This document shows positions 63,778 through 64,000 of a DNA stretch of 64,000 nt, piece by piece (position 1 is the first letter of the stretch; every line of letters starts with the position of its first letter). The notes beneath the pieces are model-generated. The model was not told the origin of the DNA, ran no database searches, and saw nothing but the letters and a program-made list of their open reading frames with translations. Source of the stretch: Flavobacterium enshiense (GTDB lineage: Bacteria > Bacteroidota > Bacteroidia > Flavobacteriales > Flavobacteriaceae); NCBI RefSeq assembly GCF_022836875.1, contig NZ_CP090376.1:930001-994000 (forward strand). The letters run 5' to 3'. Position numbers and translations under genes: made by a program.

Positions 63778-64000
63778 TATAGATTAGGGTTTTGTAAGTG
63801 TTTTTCAAGTTCTGTAATCCCTTTCGGGGTGGCGATTGCCCTAGTGTGATATTCCAGGGCTTTTATTTCCATCTCGTGTACATCTTTTTCATAAATTGTG
63901 TTTTCATTAATGTTGAATATCAATGTGTAATAAAATTCAACAGCTGTTTTGATGTCTAAATCTGTCCGGTATAGACCTTCGCTGATTCCTTTCTCAATAT
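63777..64000 (-). CDS. TetR family regulator, C-terminal part (cut by the window end)
   Basis: The 73 visible residues are the ligand-binding C-terminus of a TetR/AcrR-type protein: GISEGLYRTDLDIKTAVEFYYTLIF is a typical segment. The DNA-binding domain lies beyond the window. As first gene of the operon and translationally coupled to the TolC-type gene, it most likely represses the efflux pump and itself. The family is inferred from the C-terminal pattern and context, without sight of the helix-turn-helix. Confidence 0.75.
   Translation of the reverse strand, partial: IEKGISEGLYRTDLDIKTAVEFYYTLIFNINENTIYEKDVHEMEIKALEYHTRAIATPKGITELEKHLQNPNL

Overview
The window is a stretch of chromosome from a Bacteroidota bacterium, most likely a Flavobacterium or close relative in the Flavobacteriaceae. 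The signs are: C-terminal type IX secretion (T9SS) sorting domains on two very large secreted proteins; -7 promoter boxes of the TANNTTTG type, twice with a TTG exactly 19 bases upstream; a MurF-alanine racemase fusion; a short NuoG without its molybdopterin part; and an AT-rich sequence with little Shine-Dalgarno signal. I see no rRNA, tRNA, CRISPR array, prophage or insertion sequence.

Layout. 1-7 kb: a propeller lipoprotein, an HD-domain nucleotidase, a truncated gene remnant, and a two-gene GH92 mannosidase operon. 7-13.6 kb: three exported peptidases (C1, S9, and a T9SS zinc protease). 14-22.6 kb: a same-strand run of an amino acid/dicarboxylate symporter, DedA protein, FAD oxidoreductase, 1597-residue T9SS adhesin-like protein and the glycosyltransferase MtgA. 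22.7-26.3 kb: an AIM24-family protein, a MarR-type regulator, a FAS1 lipoprotein, and a 730-base intergenic region with repeats and a degenerate ORF. 26.3-31.1 kb: prolyl oligopeptidase, then a His/Cys-rich small exported protein and a TonB-dependent receptor that look like a metal-uptake pair. 31.2-40.8 kb: housekeeping genes (asd, mscL, murF-alr, tdk, rsmI, an OsmC protein, a HopJ-family protein, recJ) and a Cys-rich protein behind a Fur-box-like palindrome. 40.9-53.9 kb: a complete nuoA-N operon for respiratory complex I, bounded by a clear promoter and terminator. 54-64 kb: cspA, aspS, a MORN-like exported protein, a TlpA-type thioredoxin, and a TetR/TolC/MFP/RND tripartite efflux operon whose regulator is cut by the window end.

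Most genes are core flavobacterial functions. Outer-layer biology is heavily represented: glycan trimming by the GH92 pair, extracellular proteolysis, T9SS cargo, TonB-dependent uptake and drug efflux. I found no convincing new multi-gene system. The points most worth a second look are regulatory or relic-like: the Fur-box-like palindrome at 40357, the palindrome over the FAS1 promoter, the possibly leaderless metal-binding gene at 31124, the 31-base terminator duplicated around tlpA, the gene remnant at 2091-2330, and the structured intergenic region 25.6-26.3 kb.
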